The notes beneath the pieces are model-generated. The model saw only the letters and a list, made by a program, of their open reading frames with translations. It was not told the DNA's origin and ran no database searches. Below, piece after piece: positions 60,457 through 64,000 of a stretch of 64,000 bases of DNA; the stretch's first letter is position 1; every line of letters begins with the position of its first letter. Both the position numbers and the translations under genes were made by a program. Source of the stretch: Nymphaea colorata (Eukaryota; Streptophyta; Magnoliopsida; Nymphaeales; Nymphaeaceae); NCBI RefSeq assembly GCF_008831285.2, contig NC_045147.1:13866854-13930853 (forward strand), in the 5' to 3' direction.

Positions 60457-60514
60457 ATACTCGAAATGCAATATTCCTCCCTTGTATACTTGAAATGCAA
60501 TATTCCTTCCTTGT
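60457..60514. repeat. 29-bp tandem duplication
   Basis: ATACTYGAAATGCAATATTC followed by CTYCCTTGT occurs twice in direct succession with two differences, immediately before the transposon end at 60518. Confidence 0.8.
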
Positions 60515-60517
60515 AAG

Positions 60518-60690
60518 TAGGGGTGGGCATTCGCGCTGGGCCGGTGAGCCCGGCCCAATAGCTCGGGTCTCGGCCGGTGCCTTGCCATTTAAAATGAAAA
60601 AATAATTTTTAAAATATAAAATATATTTATTAGTAATAAATATATATTATTAAAACAAAAAAAATTAAAAAAATAATTTTTTAACTGGCC
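60518..60690. mobile_element. hAT-like MITE fragment starting TAGGGGTGGGCAT, copy 2
   Basis: TAGGGGTGGGCAT at 60518 is the common terminal motif of plant hAT MITEs with GGGCCGG-rich ends. It is followed by GCTGGGCCGGTGAGCCCGGC and then by an AT-rich core that shares AAATATAAAATATATTTATT with the element at 54945-55275. The right end is lost or degenerate after AACTGGCCGTTAC. Confidence 0.6.
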
Positions 60691-62118
60691 GTTACAATGT
60701 AAAGTTTGCATGCACCCCACTTAGGTAAGGACCAGGTTTGAAAATTATAAGCTGGTAAAGCTTTAGAATATCTGAAAATAAAATTGACCTGGGCTAGAGG
60801 CCTTTAGACAAACCAACCCAGACATTTTAACTGAGATGAGACATGGACAGGTCGATGACTGGACCCTCCACTACCATGAAAAATAGCAAGGTGGTAGATT
60901 TCTTTATCATTTTAGCAGTTAAAACGTAAACGGAAAAAGAAAAAGAGAAGGACAAAGAAGAAAGGATAATAGCATTCATCGAACTGCAAAATCTGCATTA
61001 TTACATCACATACATGCGTCCCACATGAAAAGGGAAAGGATTCCTCAGTTGACAGAGAGAAATCTTTTAAGAGAATTGACGTGTACAACAAAATCGAAAC
61101 GCCATTGACAAGAATAGGTGTTTGAGTCAACCGCCAGTCGTAAAATGTCTCGTCTATTAAGCAAAGCCTTGAGAAAGCAGCAAGCAGGGAGTCAACCAGG
61201 CATGGAAAATATGCGAATGGTAGGTGAATGCGCGTCCTGTGCCAGCCAAGAAGGGTATCACCAATCTTCACCAACTTGAAGAAAGCACAGTTATCATCAG
61301 CACATGGTAAGAATCAGAAAAGCCGCAACACTCTTCTCTGCAAAAGAAGAAAAAACAAAATCAGGCTCACAGAGTAAAATAAAATGATAGAAGAACAATA
61401 ATCAAAATAAAGAATAAATAACAATATCATTTTTCAAACTCTCCTGTCTTGCACACGTCTGAAACTCCTGCAAAATAATATGCAAGTTCAGAAAACAATT
61501 GCAGCATGAACAATGGTCTAGAAAACAATGATAGCAACCCAAAATTCTCCATCTCAGAGAAAGGGGAGGCAAAAGCACTACCGGGCGTATCATATTTATC
61601 AAGCTTCACCTGTGTTGTTAAAACCTGCAACCCCAGTTTGAAAGACAACCAGGCACAGTAAATATAAATACAGTACAATCCATCGATCAAATAAACAACT
61701 GAATGTGTTCTTGTTCCACTCCACACTTCAACTTTAATCAACAACCCGACATATATAAAGCAGAGATTGTATTCCAAGTCCGATGATGTTAGAGAAAAAG
61801 TGAACGATGTCAAAGAATAACAATCCTGATCCAAATAACACAAGCAATCATAACCCAAGCAAATTAAAAACCTGAAACTTCACCACAATAAACACAACAA
61901 TATAATAGAATCAGCTTATTCCCGAGATTATATGATTGTCAACAGTTACATTGCTAATGGTTCAGCAGAAGTTAAAAAGACTAAGAAAGAAAGAGATCGT
62001 CTCTCCTAAGATCATATATAATAACAATTTCGCCACCTTACCAAGTTCAAGAGGCGCCTTAAGTTCTTCTACACAGTACCCAAAACCTCGAACAACCCAA
62101 AAGAAAAACGTTATGTCA

Positions 62119-62547
62119 CTAGCTCATATCCATGCCATCCCCATTTTGGCTGCAAATTGGAGCAACCGCAGAGAATGACCTCTCAAAAGGTGAAGGATGC
62201 AGACGCACATCACGCCTGCGCTTAAAAGCACATCCCTCAGAGTTCTCTGCTTCGAGCTTCCTCCGGACTCCCCTAACAGCCTGCTGTTCCGCCGGTGTAA
62301 GAGGGAAAACCTGCCCACTCACTCTGCAAAGAGAGCTGTGGTTGTCATACAAAATTCTCTGATTACAATTTTTATCACAGATATGGGTAATCCCTGTTAG
62401 TTTGCACCGATAAATGTTTCCACACACACGTTCGTTTTGACAGTGCACATCACACTTGTGACTTTGTTGACCATCTTCACGGTTGAGAATACTCGACAGA
62501 AAAATAACATTGGTTGGCTCGGCAACCATTTTGCCAAATACCTCCAT
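62119..62547 (-). CDS. Small Cys-rich conserved plant protein, probable zinc binder
   Basis: 142 aa from ATG 62547 to TGA 62119-62121. The middle is rich in Cys and His: HKCDVHCQNERVCGNIYRC, then THICDKNCNQRILYDNHSS and LCRVS, which look like one or two zinc sites. It is followed by FPLTPAEQQAVRGVRRKLEA, a basic FKRRRD stretch (possible nuclear signal) and a conserved tail LHPSPFERSFSAVAPICS. I recognise this as a protein conserved among plants, but I do not know its function and cannot name the family. The frame is open a few codons upstream (to GTG at 62574) without an ATG. An acceptor CAG at about 62597 joins this exon to a 5' UTR exon ending at about 63567, so the start codon is in exon 2. 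Confidence 0.72.
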   Translation of the reverse strand: MEVFGKMVAEPTNVIFLSSILNREDGQQSHKCDVHCQNERVCGNIYRCKLTGITHICDKNCNQRILYDNHSSLCRVSGQVFPLTPAEQQAVRGVRRKLEAENSEGCAFKRRRDVRLHPSPFERSFSAVAPICSQNGDGMDMS

Positions 62548-63111
62548 CTCTGCAGCCTTCGGTTTTGTATACACCTTAGGTTAAAAGGCCTCTGTTCTGC
62601 ATGTCAAAATAGAGAGAGAACAAAGTCAAATGCTAGCAAGGTTCTCTGATACTGAAAGAGATGGAAGTCGCTCTAGTGGAGACGCAATTCTGGTCAAGAA
62701 CTCTACACAACATTTCGAAGAAAGAACGGTGGTACAAAAGGAAAGGGGCATCAAATGGCGGGAAACAATCTGCAAAAGCATTAAAGATATTTGTGGTATA
62801 ATATTTCTTGCTTAAATAGGAAGATGATACTGATAAATCAGGAACAGGGGCTAACACAAATGCCCATGATGTCCTCTCCACCCACTTCTGTATCCGGGCT
62901 TAGTTCCAACTCCATTTCATCTATCCAAGCACGGAAATTAGAAGCAGTGAGATGTCCAGCAAATTCTACCGCCAAGAGAAGCACCAATCCTCAATAATAA
63001 CGCAGAAGTCATACTATGTGATATGATCTCGAAACAAGAACCAGATTATCGGCCCCAAGCTGGCATGTCCGCACTAAAATTCGTCCTCCAAGGTATCTAG
63101 ACAATCCACGA

Positions 63112-63151
63112 GGTAGGTAGGTAGGTAGGTAGGTAGAGAGAGAGAGAGAGT
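63112..63151. repeat. Compound TAGG/GA microsatellite
   Basis: Six or more TAGG units pass directly into a GA run, inside the inferred first intron of the Cys-rich gene. Confidence 0.9.
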
Positions 63152-63566
63152 CCGAACAAAATCCCAGTAAGAAAAGGGAAAAAAAATACGGAGGGAAGAA
63201 AACTCCAGGAAAAGAAAATTGGATAACATAAAAATAAGGCAGATCCCTAGATCCAGAAAATGTCTACGTTTGAAAAATGTGCAGAACCCCGCACTACTAA
63301 CACAAATCGAACTATAATCCACAGAGTACGACAGAGACGGAGGAAGAACACACGAAAACCCGCAGAAAACAAAAACGCGATCAGCTCAAGCAGCTAGAAC
63401 GACAAGCCAGAGCCAGTACCTTCCGTTAGACGAGATTCAGACCCACAAAATGAAGCCATAAAACGCACAATCCGAGATAGATTAGACAAAAAAAGCTCAG
63501 GAAAAGGAACAGAAAAAAAGGAAAGCACGCTGCGAGGAGAGTGAGAAACAGAGAACAAAAACTCAC

Positions 63567-63815
63567 ATGTTTCTCCGGCGACCGATCGGGCCTGTATCCC
63601 TGAGAGCGGCAAAGAAAGGGGGGGGGAAAAGAGCTTTGTCTTACGGAATCAAGGAAAAGGGGCCCTATAAGAAGGGGGAAAGGAGAAAAGCGCAAAGGAA
63701 ACGAAGAAGAAGGAAAAGGAAGATGCCAACAGCCACGCGCCCCGCGTCGTCGTCGTCGTCGTCGCCACCACGAGTACCGCCACCACCACTTCCTCCTCCT
63801 CCGCCGATCCGCACA
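63567..63815 (-). other. Probable 5' UTR exon of the Cys-rich gene
   Basis: On the - strand, DNA downstream of the TATA box is GC- and CT-rich and ends at a good donor (ACAT, then GTGAGT) at about 63567/63566. The intron would run to the acceptor before 62596. The exon has GGC/GAC triplet repeats near 63745-63765 and no long conserved ORF. The first base is estimated from the TATA position. Confidence 0.45.
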
Positions 63816-63842
63816 ACGGGGCGAAGGGCGAGGTAGATCGGA

Positions 63843-63850
63843 TATTTATA
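63843..63850 (-). promoter_or_regulatory. TATA box of the Cys-rich gene
   Basis: TATAAATA on the - strand (GTGTATAAATATCC in context), about 30 bp upstream of the CT-rich start of the inferred 5' UTR exon. Confidence 0.55.
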
Positions 63851-64000
63851 CACCAAGAGCTCCCCGGATGGTGCGGGGTAACGATGGCGGAGACGATGAC
63901 GACGCGGTTGAAATGAAAATGAAATTCAAATGAAATGCGTTCCAAATTCAACCTAAATGACCAACCTAACGGCTAACGCGGGACCTTACGCTCGTCGTTC

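Larger units (their letters stand above)
57371..62118. other. Spacer between the VTL locus and the Cys-rich gene
   Basis: Holds the VTL promoter, a cluster of short direct repeats (57800-58105), TA/GA microsatellites (58983-59028), a transposon-like copy (60518-60690) and the probable spliced 3' region of the Cys-rich gene (61400-62118). Apart from these I see no gene. Confidence 0.55.

Noticed and set aside
60912-61274. 120-codon - strand ORF
   Set aside because: No family resemblance; it ends in poly-Phe from A-rich + strand DNA and lies in the probable 3' region of the Cys-rich gene.
1-64000. A CRISPR array, prokaryotic operon or phage-like system
   Set aside because: The genes have spliceosomal introns and plant products throughout; no regular spacer array or prokaryotic gene order is present.

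Overview
The window is nuclear DNA of a flowering plant. The genes are split by canonical plant introns, the products are typical angiosperm proteins (MutS2, WAT1/EamA, fibrillin, cinnamyl alcohol dehydrogenase, vacuolar-iron-transporter homologue), and the spacers are AT-rich with plant transposons and plastid-derived fragments. The species cannot be fixed from the sequence.

Layout. (1) 2099-18223, + strand: the 3' part (12 exons, 438 codons) of a MutS2-type mismatch-repair ATPase. One intron holds a 397-bp hAT-like element and a young 5.3-kb Copia retrotransposon; another holds a ~310-bp tandem duplication; near the 3' end a 66-bp exon and its intron are duplicated in tandem. (2) 19140-23668, - strand: a six-exon WAT1-related EamA transporter. 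(3) 23.7-29.9 kb: a gene-poor spacer with repeat fragments. (4) 29879-31418, + strand: a three-exon DUF1295 / steroid-5-alpha-reductase-like membrane protein. (5) 31.4-37.5 kb: a spacer with a tRNA-derived SINE flanked by a perfect 17-bp target duplication, followed by a patchwork of plastid gene pieces (rpoB, psbE/psbF, atpA, psbB). (6) 37468-40281, + strand: a three-exon purple-acid-phosphatase-type metallophosphatase with a GC-AG first intron. (7) 44518-48504, + strand: a six-exon CAD1-type alcohol dehydrogenase. (8) 49642-53683, - strand: an eight-exon plastid fibrillin of FBN5 type. (9) 56236-57370: a vacuolar-iron-transporter-like gene on the - strand with one premature TAG, followed tail-to-tail by an inverted copy of its own 3' half. 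The two arms of about 390-400 bp are separated by a 34-nt loop, so a read-through transcript would fold into a long hairpin. (10) 62119-63850, - strand: a small Cys-rich conserved protein with a spliced 5' UTR and a TATA promoter.

The genes are unrelated housekeeping and metabolic loci, not an operon or cluster. The most interesting structures are the VTL inverted duplication (candidate small-RNA locus), the MutS2 exon duplication, the Copia copy with six stops but near-identical LTRs, and the scrambled plastid insertion next to a SINE. All exon joins were read by eye from splice sites, frame continuity and remembered family sequences; no alignment or database search was run.
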